NCBI GenBank assembly: GCA_006383075.2
Contig: SMNH02000012.1
Coordinates: 1 to 64,000 of the forward strand
Source: Kordia sp. TARA_039_SRF
GTDB taxonomy: Bacteria; Bacteroidota; Bacteroidia; Flavobacteriales; Flavobacteriaceae
Length of the DNA: 64,000 nucleotides
Reading direction: 5' to 3'
Part shown: in pieces, positions 25,935 to 34,462 of the stretch
Layout: the number at the start of each line of letters is the position of its first letter
How positions within the stretch are numbered: the stretch's first letter is position 1
The notes under the pieces: model-generated
Seen by the model: the letters and a program-made list of their open reading frames with translations, nothing else
What the model was told of the DNA's origin: nothing
The model's database searches: none
Position numbers and translations under genes: made by a program

Positions 25935-26384
25935 TTACTGTGCCACTCCGTTTCTCGCTTCTTCCATAAAATCAACATACTTGGTGGCTAATGATTCTTT
26001 CTCATCTTCTGTTAACGTTTTTCCAGCTAACTGAAAGAAAGTATGTTCTTCATCTTCTAAATGGTGTTCGACTTTGTGTTTTAAGTCTTTAGCATATTTC
26101 AGCCAAGCGGAAGAATCTTGCTTCGTGTTTTCTAATTTTTCCACCAATTCATCAATCTCATGATGTTCTGCAATTCCATGTCGCGCATGTTCTTGCATCA
26201 TATCATCACTAATCAATGGTTTATAAAAATGACGTTCTTCAGCATCTTCATGAATCAATAATTCGTGTTTTAATGCTTCAAAAACATGATCTCTACGTTC
26301 GGTATCACCAGAGGTGTTTAGTAACTCATCTAGCAATTTTCGTTGAATATCATGGTCTTTTCTAATGGCTTCAAAAATTTTCAT
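25935..26384 (-). CDS. Hemerythrin-like HHE domain protein
   Basis: 149 residues with the HHE cation-binding pattern: IRKDHDIQRKLLDEL, ELLIHEDAEERHFYKPL, GIAEHHEIDELVEKL and LKHKVEHHLEDEEHTFF. The His/Glu set should bind a di-iron centre. Such proteins sense or buffer oxygen, NO or iron. Co-located with a DUF2383 protein as part of a stress pair. The N-terminus MKIFEAIRKDHD is the normal family start. Confidence 0.88.
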   Translation of the reverse strand: MKIFEAIRKDHDIQRKLLDELLNTSGDTERRDHVFEALKHELLIHEDAEERHFYKPLISDDMMQEHARHGIAEHHEIDELVEKLENTKQDSSAWLKYAKDLKHKVEHHLEDEEHTFFQLAGKTLTEDEKESLATKYVDFMEEARNGVAQ

Positions 26385-26701
26385 AGCAATTGTTTTTTTG
26401 GTTGATAATTATAAGGTGTTCAAATTATCAGGTTTTTTTTCTTTTTCTTTTTTTTGAGATGATGTCGGATGAAGTATTTTTATCTGTCTGTAATAAATAT
26501 ATTTAAAAGTGCAATATTATTGGTGTAATTCTAAGTGTAGAATGCTTTACCGACATCAACAGTACAAATGTAGGAATCCGTATGTGTTTCAATTGCCGTA
26601 AATAGTTTTCATCTTGACTCAAATGCTAGGAAACAGGATTTTTTGAGTATTTTTAGGAGTTTTAAAGCCCATCACATTTTACAGAAACTAATAAACCGTA
26701 C
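26385..26701. other. Intergenic region between divergent genes
   Basis: About 315 bp between the hemerythrin gene and topoisomerase IB, holding both promoters. It includes a long pyrimidine tract just left of 26460. No gene, hairpin or repeat stands out. Confidence 0.3.
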
Positions 26702-27820
26702 ATGAAGCAACAAATGCTGAGCAAGGAATTTATAGAAGCGTTGCAAAATCAGCCCGAAGAAGTTATTGATATATACAATCTCACGTATACGACACCTGAT
26801 ATTCTAAGTATTCGCCGAAAACGAGTGAATGAAGAATTTATGTATGAATTGCATGGAAAACCCATCACAGCAATTTCTGATTTGCAACGTGTTGAAGCAT
26901 TAGTGATTCCGCCAGCTTGGCAAAACGTTCGCATTGCGCAATTGGATAACGCGCACTTACAAGCCACCGGCAGAGACGAAAAGAAGCGGAAACAATATCG
27001 ATATCATCCCAAATGGCAAAAAATTCGAAATCAAACAAAATTCTTTAAAATGATTGCGTTTGCGGAAGCATTGCCAAAGTTGCGTGCGCGAGTTCGAGAA
27101 GACATTTCGCAACAAAAATGGACACGCACCAAAGTTTTGGCAATTGTCATTCGATTGCTGGAAGAATCACATATCCGCATCGGGAATTCGTATTATGCAA
27201 AAAAGAATCAAACCTACGGATTGTCCACCTTACGAACACGACACGTTGAGGTATTTAAAGATAAGTTCACTTTAGAATATGTCGGAAAGCGCGGTAAAGA
27301 ACACAAAGTCACCATTCGCAATAAAAAATTGACACAATTAATCAACAAATGTGAAGAAATTCCTGGTTGGGAATTGTTTCAATATTATGACGAATATGGA
27401 GAAAAGCATGCCATTGACAGCAGCATGGTCAACGAATATATTCACAGTTTGTGCGGCGATATTTTTTCTGCAAAAGACTTCCGAACGTGGGCAGCGTCCT
27501 TAATTTTCTTTGATGCGCTAAAGAGTTTTCCCAAAACAAGTAGTGTTAAAACGAAAGAAAAACAATTATTGCAAGCCATTGATGTTGCCGCAAATGCACT
27601 TAACAATACACGAAATGTATGTCGCAAATACTACATTCATCCAATCATTTCACAACGCTTTTTGGAAGATAAATTAACACCGTATTTTCAAATGGTAGAT
27701 GATTTGCCCGTTTCTACGGAAGTGGAATTACAACCCAATGAAAAAGCACTGAAAGCATTATTAGAAACTTATCAACCTACTATTGAAGCTTCTAAAATGC
27801 ACACTATTACAAAGAGATAG
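26702..27820 (+). CDS. DNA topoisomerase IB (poxvirus type)
   Basis: 372 residues, the usual size of bacterial TopoIB. Seen: the N-terminal beta domain VIPPAWQNVRIAQLDNAHLQ with ATGRDEKKRKQYRYHPKW, the central RIGNSYYAKKNQTYGLSTLRTRHVE with the first catalytic Arg, KDFRTWAASL with the second Arg, and RNVCRKYYIHP with the nucleophilic Tyr near 310. The enzyme relaxes supercoils through a 3'-phosphotyrosine link. Single gene with its own terminator. The C-terminal ~20 residues are a free basic tail. Confidence 0.93.
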   Translation: MKQQMLSKEFIEALQNQPEEVIDIYNLTYTTPDILSIRRKRVNEEFMYELHGKPITAISDLQRVEALVIPPAWQNVRIAQLDNAHLQATGRDEKKRKQYRYHPKWQKIRNQTKFFKMIAFAEALPKLRARVREDISQQKWTRTKVLAIVIRLLEESHIRIGNSYYAKKNQTYGLSTLRTRHVEVFKDKFTLEYVGKRGKEHKVTIRNKKLTQLINKCEEIPGWELFQYYDEYGEKHAIDSSMVNEYIHSLCGDIFSAKDFRTWAASLIFFDALKSFPKTSSVKTKEKQLLQAIDVAANALNNTRNVCRKYYIHPIISQRFLEDKLTPYFQMVDDLPVSTEVELQPNEKALKALLETYQPTIEASKMHTITKR

Positions 27821-27833
27821 AAGACAGAAAATC

Positions 27834-27855
27834 ACCATATTAATTATGGTTTTTC
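27834..27855 (+). terminator. Terminator of the topoisomerase IB gene
   Basis: ACCATA (27834-27839) pairs with TATGGT (27845-27850) around TTAAT and is followed by five T. It begins 13 bp after the stop codon. Confidence 0.55.
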
Positions 27856-27913
27856 CGTAAGGGAATCACTATTAAAAATGATACTTTAGAGTATAACTTA
27901 AAAAATCTATATC

Positions 27914-28081
27914 ATGCTCAAATCAATTTTAAATTTAGACGGTGTTCAAAAACTAGAAAAAGACGCACAAAAAAGCATTCAAGGTGGTCTTCAATTTCCT
28001 ATTGGATGTGTAGATCGCAGAGATTGTTTTTTCATTGACCGCGCTTCGCAGTGTATCAATAGAATTTGCGTGTTTTTATAA
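27914..28081 (+). CDS. GG-leader precursor peptide (bacteriocin/natural-product type)
   Basis: 55 residues, ATG 27914 to TAA 28079-28081. The N-terminal 25 residues (MLKSILNLDGVQKL and EKDAQKSIQGG) form a Bacteroidota double-glycine leader of the type KxILNLxG...L.K.eQKsI.GG. The predicted core of 30 residues starts after Gly25 and holds four cysteines (C32, C38, C47, C52), suggesting disulfides or thioether rings. Peptides with such leaders are cut and exported by peptidase C39 ABC transporters. No transporter or modifying enzyme is adjacent, so the export machine must be elsewhere. The strong hairpin at 28123-28152 closes this short unit. Confidence 0.8.
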   Translation: MLKSILNLDGVQKLEKDAQKSIQGGLQFPIGCVDRRDCFFIDRASQCINRICVFL

Positions 28082-28122
28082 TAACGAAGAAGATTGTCTG
28101 ATATGACAATTGTATTATAATA

Positions 28123-28155
28123 CAAAAGCTTCACTTTACTGTGAAGCTTTTGTTT
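28123..28155. terminator. Strong bidirectional terminator
   Basis: CAAAAGCTTCAC (28123-28134) and GTGAAGCTTTTG (28141-28152) pair perfectly over 12 bp around TTTACT. It lies between the plus-strand GG-leader gene and the minus-strand T9SS protein gene and can serve both. Confidence 0.8.
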
Positions 28156-28187
28156 GTTTAAATGGTACTAAAGTCATTATAAAAGAC

Positions 28188-29036
28188 TTACTTTTTCACC
28201 ACTTTTTTCATCAACGTTTCTCCGTTTTGCAACTGAAGTTTTAAAATATACATTCCCGCAGGAAGCTGTTCAATGTGTATTTGACCTTGTAATATTTCTT
28301 TGCCATCTGTAGTTTTAGTGGTAGCAACCAACTGCTTTCCGTTTAAATTATAGATAAAAATATTCGCAGTATCTTTTTCCTGTACGTTCAAACTGTAATT
28401 TACAACAGCATTTGCAGGATTTGGATAAATACGCAAAGCTTCGGTTGAATTTTCTATTGCTTGTGGTGTTTTAACAGGTGTTGTAGTACCGATTGCTCTT
28501 TCGATAGTGGTTCCAAGGACTCTAAAGCGACCATTACTGAGCTGAATTTTATTGCACTGACAATCGGGCAATAGATAATCTGACACTTTCAACGTAGAAA
28601 TATAGCCAATAGCAATAGTATTTGTATCTGCTTTGGAACGTTTTGGACCTGTACTTGGCATTCTAAATACTAGTTTGGTTTCCTTTAGTGAATAATCTGT
28701 TACCATTTTTGCTATTCCTTTTGCATTGATGGCAACTAATTTTCCTTGTTGTTTGGCACTGTACAATTGAAACGTTTTACTTTGTATGTTTTCAACAACC
28801 CAAAAATAAAAGCTTTCATCGGTAACGACCATTTTTTCGAGAATGAGTTCTCCTTTTTGTTCTTTAAGATATTTGTTGGAACCATCATCAGCTTGTAATT
28901 GATATAAGCCTTTTATCTGAAATTCTTCAGAAAGTACATGTGACGGTAAACTTTGAATATCTTGTGCTAATGTCAACCAAGGCGCCCAAAAGATGCTGAT
29001 GATTGCGATTAGTTGTAATGTATGAATCTTTTTCAT
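28188..29036 (-). CDS. Secreted protein with type IX secretion C-terminal sorting domain
   Basis: 282 residues. The signal peptide is at 1-24 (IHTLQLIAIISIFWAPWLTLAQ). The last ~85 residues are a Por/T9SS type A sorting domain: LRIYPNPANAVVNYSLN, ANIFIYNLNGKQL, LPAGMYILKLQLQNGE, ending LMKKVVKK. Such cargo is carried over the outer membrane and anchored or released. The middle ~170 residues (LYQLQADDGSNKYLKEQKG, FYFWVVENIQSKTFQLYS) are beta-rich and resemble a ricin-like or other carbohydrate-binding fold, but the family is not certain. It is 49 bp downstream of the fibre-type gene and may be co-transcribed with it. Confidence 0.85.
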   Translation of the reverse strand: MKKIHTLQLIAIISIFWAPWLTLAQDIQSLPSHVLSEEFQIKGLYQLQADDGSNKYLKEQKGELILEKMVVTDESFYFWVVENIQSKTFQLYSAKQQGKLVAINAKGIAKMVTDYSLKETKLVFRMPSTGPKRSKADTNTIAIGYISTLKVSDYLLPDCQCNKIQLSNGRFRVLGTTIERAIGTTTPVKTPQAIENSTEALRIYPNPANAVVNYSLNVQEKDTANIFIYNLNGKQLVATTKTTDGKEILQGQIHIEQLPAGMYILKLQLQNGETLMKKVVKK

Positions 29037-29085
29037 GATTGTGTATGAGTTTAAAGTTTATAATTTGTGATTGAAAAAAGAGTTC

Positions 29086-30120
29086 TTAATGTCTGGCGCG
29101 TCTCAATTCGCTTCGCAACGCTGCATTGTCTTTTTTCAATTGTTGCATTTCTTTTTGCAACGCAATCATGTGTAGATATAACGTTTCAATATTTTCTACG
29201 GAGCGCGTTAGAATATCAGTAACATGCAAGCCATTTTTTACAACTTCTGCTTCTGCTGGCATATTTGGCAAATGCTTATGCTTTTTTACATATTGCTCTA
29301 ATTCTTCCAACGGTAACACTTTGTAGTCATCAGCAAAAACGTAATCTGGAAAACTTACAGCAGAAGTGATAACTTCGTCTGCTCTAGCAGTTCCGTCTAC
29401 GTCTAATTCATAACTAGGATTTGTAAGACCAATACCTACATTACCATTATCTAATATTTTCATTCGAACATCATTTCCAGCTTTGAAATTGATATCACCG
29501 TCTCCACTATTATCATAATCAGCTTGGATATTAACAATTCCGATAGATTTCATGTTTTTATCTTGATCGATTACAAAATCATTTTGCACTCTCATACTTC
29601 CATTAACATGAAATGTTTCCGTTGGATTATTCGTGCCAATACCAACATTTCCATCTTTATCAATGCGCATTCGTTCTCCATTATTGGTGTAGAATCCTAA
29701 TTCTCCATCGCCGTTTTGGTTAAACCCAGTGTCACTATCACCGATGGCTAGGTTGATTAGGGGATCAAAATCTCCAATTCCTAATTTACCGTCGGCTGTT
29801 AATGACATTTTTCTATAACCTAAACTTGAGTGAGTTCCACTGTCATCATAACTCCACTTTAGAATTCCTTCGTTTAACATATTCCATCCATGTACATTCC
29901 CAACTTGCAATCGTAATTGTGACCAATGATTGGAGTTATCGTCGTTAATAGTCCAACGATCTAGGTATTCTCCATCTCCTTGACCACTCCAATAAGGTGT
30001 TTGTGCCATAACTATATTCGTACAAAGAAAGATAAAGAGCATTGTTACTACTACTGTAAAAGAAGTTTTCGCTTTGAAAAACAACTTCACATTTTGTTGG
30101 TTCATGTTTAAATTTTTCAT
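29086..30120 (-). CDS. Secreted fibre-like protein with GIGTxNP repeats
   Basis: 344 residues. A cleavable signal ends near VMAQ (about residue 40). The body contains phage-tail-fibre-like repeats (KLGIGDFDPLINLAIG, NVGIGTNNPTETFHVNG, NVGIGLTNPSYELDVDG). It is followed by the common Bacteroidota C-terminal unit FPDYVFADDYKVLPLEELEQ, KHKHLPNMPAEAEV, then a coiled coil (MIALQKEMQQLKKDNAALRS). These proteins are exported, probably trimeric, and often adhesive. No T9SS sorting domain is present. The downstream gene encodes a T9SS cargo. Confidence 0.8.
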   Translation of the reverse strand: MKNLNMNQQNVKLFFKAKTSFTVVVTMLFIFLCTNIVMAQTPYWSGQGDGEYLDRWTINDDNSNHWSQLRLQVGNVHGWNMLNEGILKWSYDDSGTHSSLGYRKMSLTADGKLGIGDFDPLINLAIGDSDTGFNQNGDGELGFYTNNGERMRIDKDGNVGIGTNNPTETFHVNGSMRVQNDFVIDQDKNMKSIGIVNIQADYDNSGDGDINFKAGNDVRMKILDNGNVGIGLTNPSYELDVDGTARADEVITSAVSFPDYVFADDYKVLPLEELEQYVKKHKHLPNMPAEAEVVKNGLHVTDILTRSVENIETLYLHMIALQKEMQQLKKDNAALRSELRRARH

Positions 30121-30457
30121 GTGTTCTCGTATTTTTGGTTATTTAATTTCTTACTCTATTTACACAGGCTTTTCAGAATTCCGCCTACAATCAAAAACCA
30201 ACGCTGGTAGCTACTCAATCGAATCGTTGTTTTGATGATGATTTAAAGATGAGAAAACAATCAATTCAATAGGAAAAGAAAGGCATAAGCAGCCATTCAA
30301 GAGGAATCAAAGTTTGTTTTTATGGTACGAAATAAGAGTCGATTTCGTTTAAAACATTTAACAGATTTATTATGTATAATGTTGTATTTTATGTCTGTAA
30401 AATGTTATATTTGTGCTGTAGATTTCAATAACCCAAAATATCTCTAGAAACTTTTTC
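30121..30457. other. Intergenic region with divergent promoters
   Basis: About 335 bp between the fibre gene and the radical SAM gene. The right end holds the promoter at 30382-30413. The rest is AT-rich spacer with no gene or repeat I can support. Confidence 0.35.
30382..30413 (+). promoter_or_regulatory. Bacteroidota promoter of the radical SAM operon
   Basis: TTG at 30382-30384 and TATATTTG at 30406-30413 are separated by 21 bp, matching the TTG-N17-23-TAnnTTTG promoter of this phylum. It lies 45 bp before the ATG at 30458. Confidence 0.6.
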
Positions 30458-31720
30458 ATGTCTTTTGAACGAATTAAAGAAAAGCTAAATATTCTGGCAG
30501 ATGCTGCAAAATACGATGTTTCGTGTGCGTCTAGCGGAAGCAATCGTGCGAATAAAAATAAAGGTTTGGGTGATGCTACAGGCATGGGAATTTGTCATAC
30601 GTATACCGAAGACGGACGCTGTGTATCTTTGTTGAAAATTTTACTCACGAATCACTGCATTTTTGATTGTGCGTATTGCGTGACGCGAAAAAGTAACGAT
30701 ATTAAAAGAGCGGCTTTCAAAGTGCAAGAAGTGGTCGATTTGACTATTAATTTCTACCGTAGAAACTATATTGAAGGTTTATTTTTAAGCTCGGGAATTT
30801 TTAAAAATGCAGATTATACGATGGAACGCCTAGTTTCTGTCGCGAAAAAATTACGCTTGGAAGAAAATTTTAACGGTTATATTCACCTAAAATCTATTCC
30901 AGGCGCTTCAGATGAATTGATGCGAGAAGCTGGTTTATATGCTGATAGACTAAGCGTAAATATCGAAATTCCCACACGAGAAGGTCTGAAACGATTGGCG
31001 CCTGACAAGAACCGTGAGGATTTTATCAAGCCGATGAAAAAGGTAAAAAACGAAATCATTCAGTACAAAGCGGAGAAAAAAATCATCAAAAGCACGCCAA
31101 AATATGCGCCTGCAGGACAAAGTACCCAAATGATTATTGGTGCAAGTGGCGAAAATGATTATCAAATCATGACGGCGTCTAATTTTTTCTATAAAAAGTT
31201 TAATCTAAAGCGTGTGTATTATTCGGGTTATGTGCCAATTAGTTACGACAGTCGTTTGCCGCAAATAGGAAGTGAAGTGCCGATGTTACGCGAAAATAGA
31301 TTGTATCAAACCGATTGGTTGATGCGATTTTATGGTTTTCATGTGCATGAAATAGTAAACGAAACGCACCAACATTTAGATTTAGATATTGACCCAAAAC
31401 TATCGTGGGCATTGCGCAATATTCATGAATTTCCTGTAGATGTCAATCGTGCAGACAAACGCATGTTGGCACGTGTTCCAGGATTGGGAATGACGTCGGT
31501 ATATAAAATTTTGCATGCGAGAAAGTTTCGCCACCTTAATTGGGAACATTTAAAACGTTTGGGCGTGGCGTTGAATCGTGCGAAATACTTTTTAATCTGT
31601 AATTCCAACGATTTTGAGCGCCGCGATTTGGAACCTGATAAAATCAAAGGTTTGATTCTTCAAAACTCTAAAAGTAAATTTCGACAAGCGACGAGTAATC
31701 AATTAAATCTATTTGGATGA
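30458..31720 (+). CDS. Putative DNA modification/repair radical SAM protein
   Basis: 420 residues. The radical SAM cluster motif is CIFDCAYCVTRKSN (Cx3CxxC). The N-terminus KLNILADAAKYDVSCASSGS and the C-terminal helix-hairpin-helix (VNRADKRMLARVPGLGMTSV) are diagnostic of the 'putative DNA modification/repair radical SAM' family. The HhH points to DNA binding. The next gene, which overlaps it by 4 bp, encodes its usual DUF4130-containing partner. The exact reaction is not known. The C-terminus is in FRQATSNQLNLFG, similar to short DNA-repair clamp-binding tails, though I would not insist on that. Confidence 0.9.
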   Translation: MSFERIKEKLNILADAAKYDVSCASSGSNRANKNKGLGDATGMGICHTYTEDGRCVSLLKILLTNHCIFDCAYCVTRKSNDIKRAAFKVQEVVDLTINFYRRNYIEGLFLSSGIFKNADYTMERLVSVAKKLRLEENFNGYIHLKSIPGASDELMREAGLYADRLSVNIEIPTREGLKRLAPDKNREDFIKPMKKVKNEIIQYKAEKKIIKSTPKYAPAGQSTQMIIGASGENDYQIMTASNFFYKKFNLKRVYYSGYVPISYDSRLPQIGSEVPMLRENRLYQTDWLMRFYGFHVHEIVNETHQHLDLDIDPKLSWALRNIHEFPVDVNRADKRMLARVPGLGMTSVYKILHARKFRHLNWEHLKRLGVALNRAKYFLICNSNDFERRDLEPDKIKGLILQNSKSKFRQATSNQLNLFG

Positions 31721-32490
31721 TGCAAAAAGTATTGGTGTACGACGGCTCGTTTGAAGGATTTTTATCAGCCGTTTTTAAAGTGTTTGAAGAGAAATTAACG
31801 CACGTTGATATACAACGAGAAGGAAATGTGCAAGCTTCTTTTTTTGGCGAACCAGAAGAAATCATCACCAATAAAATACAAGCAGATCGCGTTTGGAATG
31901 GACTCAAAAAAAAATTGACTTCGTTTGGGCGAAATCAATTGTATTATTCGTTTTTAAGTGAATTGGAATCGGTTGAAAATGTATTGCTCGATTATATTCA
32001 GGAGGTTTTTGCAACACCAGAAAATATTGAAAAGGACTTTTCGAATGCAACAGTTTTAAAATTATCAAAAATTACCAAAAGTGTCGGACGAGAAAAGCAT
32101 CGTATGGAAGCTTTTGTACGATTCCGATTGACCAAAGATGGTTTATATTTTGCCAGTGTTGCGCCCGATTTTAACGTCTTGCCTTTAATCGCGAAACATT
32201 TTAAATCGCGTTACGCAGATCAAAAATGGGTGATTTATGATATTGAGCGAAAATATGGTTTGTACTACAATTTAGAATATGTAGAAACGATTGTAATGGA
32301 CTTTCCAAAGGAATTTGATTTTACAAAAACTTCCGAAGATTTCTTTGCTGAAGAAGAGTTGGCGTTTCAAGAATTGTGGCAAAATTATTTCAAAAGTACC
32401 AATATCGAATCGCGCAAAAATATGGTATTACACGTAAAACATGTGCCGAAAAGGTATTGGAAATATTTAAGCGAAAAACAACCGTTGTAA
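31717..32490 (+). CDS. DUF4130 protein, partner of the repair radical SAM enzyme
   Basis: 257 residues with VYDGSFEGFLSAVFKVFEEK at the start, VGREKHRMEAFVRFRLTKDG in the middle and YAD..W.IYDIERKYGLYYN, the signature of the TIGR03915/DUF4130 family. It overlaps the radical SAM gene by ATGA, so the two are translationally coupled. The DUF4130 region resembles uracil-DNA glycosylase-like folds in family descriptions, which fits a shared nucleic-acid repair task. Start ATG 31717 is fixed by the overlap. Confidence 0.88.
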   Translation: MMQKVLVYDGSFEGFLSAVFKVFEEKLTHVDIQREGNVQASFFGEPEEIITNKIQADRVWNGLKKKLTSFGRNQLYYSFLSELESVENVLLDYIQEVFATPENIEKDFSNATVLKLSKITKSVGREKHRMEAFVRFRLTKDGLYFASVAPDFNVLPLIAKHFKSRYADQKWVIYDIERKYGLYYNLEYVETIVMDFPKEFDFTKTSEDFFAEEELAFQELWQNYFKSTNIESRKNMVLHVKHVPKRYWKYLSEKQPL

Positions 32491-32504
32491 GTTGTAAGGT
32501 TGTT

Positions 32505-32675
32505 TTAGGATAAGGTAAAAGCTGTCGCTACAATAGCTGTGATTAAAGCAATTAATACAGTCGCTACAAAATAAAATGCAGTTTTTGTTTTTTTGTTTTT
32601 CTGAAAAATATAATTGCGTTGTTCAACGTTTTCGGGGTCTTTTACGATTTTAAAATTTTCTTTTCCTTGTTTCAT
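32505..32675 (-). CDS. Small single-pass membrane protein
   Basis: 56 residues, ATG at 32675 and TAA at 32505. A charged N-terminal half (MKQGKENFKIVKDPENVEQR) is followed by KNKKTKTA and one transmembrane helix (FYFVATVLIALITAIVATAF). Convergent with the DUF4130 gene, 14 bp away. The codon pattern, clear topology and lack of overlap with other genes support a real gene. Function unknown. Confidence 0.6.
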   Translation of the reverse strand: MKQGKENFKIVKDPENVEQRNYIFQKNKKTKTAFYFVATVLIALITAIVATAFTLS

Positions 32676-32787
32676 ATCTATAGTTTTTTATTAATAATTT
32701 ATCTACTATAAAGATACAATCTAGAAGAGTTTTGACTTAACGTATTTGCATTTACCATTAACGCAAATAGAAATGGGAGAATATTTT

Positions 32788-33669
32788 TTAAATTTTAAAA
32801 CGGATGCCTGTTCTTAGATAAATTTTCGCTTCATTATCCAACGAAAAAATTGGTTCTCTACTATCGCTTCGCAATTCATTATCGGTAACGAGAATATACG
32901 CTGCACGTGCGTACAATTGAAGTTGTTTGGTAAAATGATATTCGTATTGCAATCCAGAAACAATAAGCGACAAATTGATACTTCCTGCTTCTTCACCATT
33001 GATAATTGGAACTTCACGTTGCAAATTTGACGTAAAACCATCCAATTGCGCAAAAGCTTTTAGTCGGTGTTTTTTGTTGAAATGATATTGCAGATTGGTT
33101 TTCGGAATTCCCAAACTAAAAGACCAATCGGGTTGAAACTTTTTGTAGTAGCTGATAAATGGCAGCGGAAAATTGAATCCTGAGTTTCCTGCGTATGTAA
33201 CTCCTAAAATCAATTTTTGCGATTTGCCATTAAATACTTTTCCTTTTTTGATAAAAACTACCGTTCCCGAAAGGACAATATCTTTAATACTAATAGCATC
33301 GGCAACCAAATTTGTACTGAAACCAGGTTGAAAAACTACGCCCAATCGCCAATTGTTACGCAATGGTGTTGTATAACTTACGCTAAAATCTAACAATTGA
33401 AAATCGTTTAAATCTCTTGTAGAAAAGGGAAATTCTTCTTCCGAGCGTAAATGGATATTGCTATAATCGAGTCCCAAAAAGAGATACGTGTCGTCGTCTT
33501 TTAATTTGATAGGATAATTGAACAAAGCTCGAAATCGTGAATATTCTACATTCGATTTTGCATTTGGAATATAAGTAAAATCAATACGTGCCAAATCGCT
33601 CAATTGCGCATGTGCTTCCATGAAGCAGCAGAGTAAAATGCATAAAAAAAATCGCGTGGTATTTGACAT
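32788..33669 (-). CDS. Outer-membrane beta-barrel protein (DUF6268-like)
   Basis: 293 residues. A signal peptide ends at MEAHAQ (1-22). The rest is a series of amphipathic strands ending in the aromatic/charged pattern of Gram-negative barrels (YLRTGIRFKI). The motif FDYTYIPNAKSNVEYSRFRA-like opening (RIDFTYIPNAKSN) and YEYHFTKQLQLYARAAYILV match the DUF6268 family of Bacteroidota. Function unknown; possibly a small-solute channel. Single gene. Confidence 0.75.
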   Translation of the reverse strand: MSNTTRFFLCILLCCFMEAHAQLSDLARIDFTYIPNAKSNVEYSRFRALFNYPIKLKDDDTYLFLGLDYSNIHLRSEEEFPFSTRDLNDFQLLDFSVSYTTPLRNNWRLGVVFQPGFSTNLVADAISIKDIVLSGTVVFIKKGKVFNGKSQKLILGVTYAGNSGFNFPLPFISYYKKFQPDWSFSLGIPKTNLQYHFNKKHRLKAFAQLDGFTSNLQREVPIINGEEAGSINLSLIVSGLQYEYHFTKQLQLYARAAYILVTDNELRSDSREPIFSLDNEAKIYLRTGIRFKI

Positions 33670-33750
33670 GTAATGTTGTTAAGTTTTTAAGGTGAAAGTT
33701 AAACGATAAAATGAGAAAAATGGTGTATGTGAATTGTTTTTAGGGAAAAA

Positions 33751-33883
33751 AAAGACTGTCTTAAAAGTACAAATTTTGTCAAACCGAACTTGATTCGGTT
33801 TCCCATAACAGTTGAAAGTCAATGTAATGAGATTCTGAGTCAAGCTCAGAATGACGTTAATTAAAACTTTTAAGACAGTCTTT
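33751..33883. repeat. 133-bp MITE-like element with perfect 17-bp terminal inverted repeats
   Basis: AAAGACTGTCTTAAAAG (33751-33767) is the exact reverse complement of 33867-33883. Inside are two smaller hairpins, CCGAACTTGATTCGG near 33783 and GATTCTGAG...CTCAGAAT near 33831-33853, the latter a repeat type common in Flavobacteriaceae. It sits downstream of the minus-strand DUF2383 gene, so it may also stop transcription. Confidence 0.6.
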
Positions 33884-33923
33884 AGTATATCATTTTTCAC
33901 ATGCTATCATAAGTTGTGAATTA

Positions 33924-34376
33924 TTACTGAATATCTTCTAACTTTTTAATGGTGAGTGTATCATAGTTGATGGTGTTTTTTTGATTGGTGAGTATTTTTT
34001 CAATACTTTCTGGCAAAGGCAATTCAGCATCCAATACTTCATTGTAGTCTTCTAACGAAGCTTTTTCTCCTCTGATTGTTTCCTCTAGCATAGCTTCGTC
34101 AGAATTTGTGGTAAACATTGCTTTGGTATTCATCCAAGCTCTGTGTAACGTTCCAGTAACGCTTCCGTCTGTTTCTGGTTCTTGCGCTAAATCTTTCAAT
34201 TCTGCTTTCAATTGCTCTGCAAATCGTTTGCGTTGTTTTGCTTTTCTATCAAAAAAATTTGTCAAAATGATACTGTCTGCATTTTCAGCAGCGGTTTTAT
34301 ATCCTTTCTCAGCATCATAATTTTTTTCTAGTAAGGTGTTTAAATGGTTTCCTATTTCTTCTGTATATACCGTCAT
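33924..34376 (-). CDS. PA2169-type four-helix-bundle protein (DUF2383), second copy
   Basis: 150 residues, a paralog of the protein encoded at 25442-25900. Shared blocks: NTLLEKNYDAEKGYKTAAENA, GSVTGTLHRAWMNTKAMFTT and SDEAMLEETIRGEKASLEDYNEVLD. The C-terminal quarter differs. No hemerythrin gene accompanies this copy. As with its paralog, a role in stress response is likely from the family, but no reaction is known. Confidence 0.85.
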   Translation of the reverse strand: MTVYTEEIGNHLNTLLEKNYDAEKGYKTAAENADSIILTNFFDRKAKQRKRFAEQLKAELKDLAQEPETDGSVTGTLHRAWMNTKAMFTTNSDEAMLEETIRGEKASLEDYNEVLDAELPLPESIEKILTNQKNTINYDTLTIKKLEDIQ

Positions 34377-34462
34377 TATTTCTTTTTCATTTTAGGGTTA
34401 ATAAGTACTAGTTCTTTACTTGTTATTATTGGTAATTTGTTCGTTATTATTGGTTAGATTCG

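Noticed and set aside
33679-33900. 73-residue minus-strand frame
   Set aside because: Spans the inverted-repeat element at 33751-33883; no coding character.
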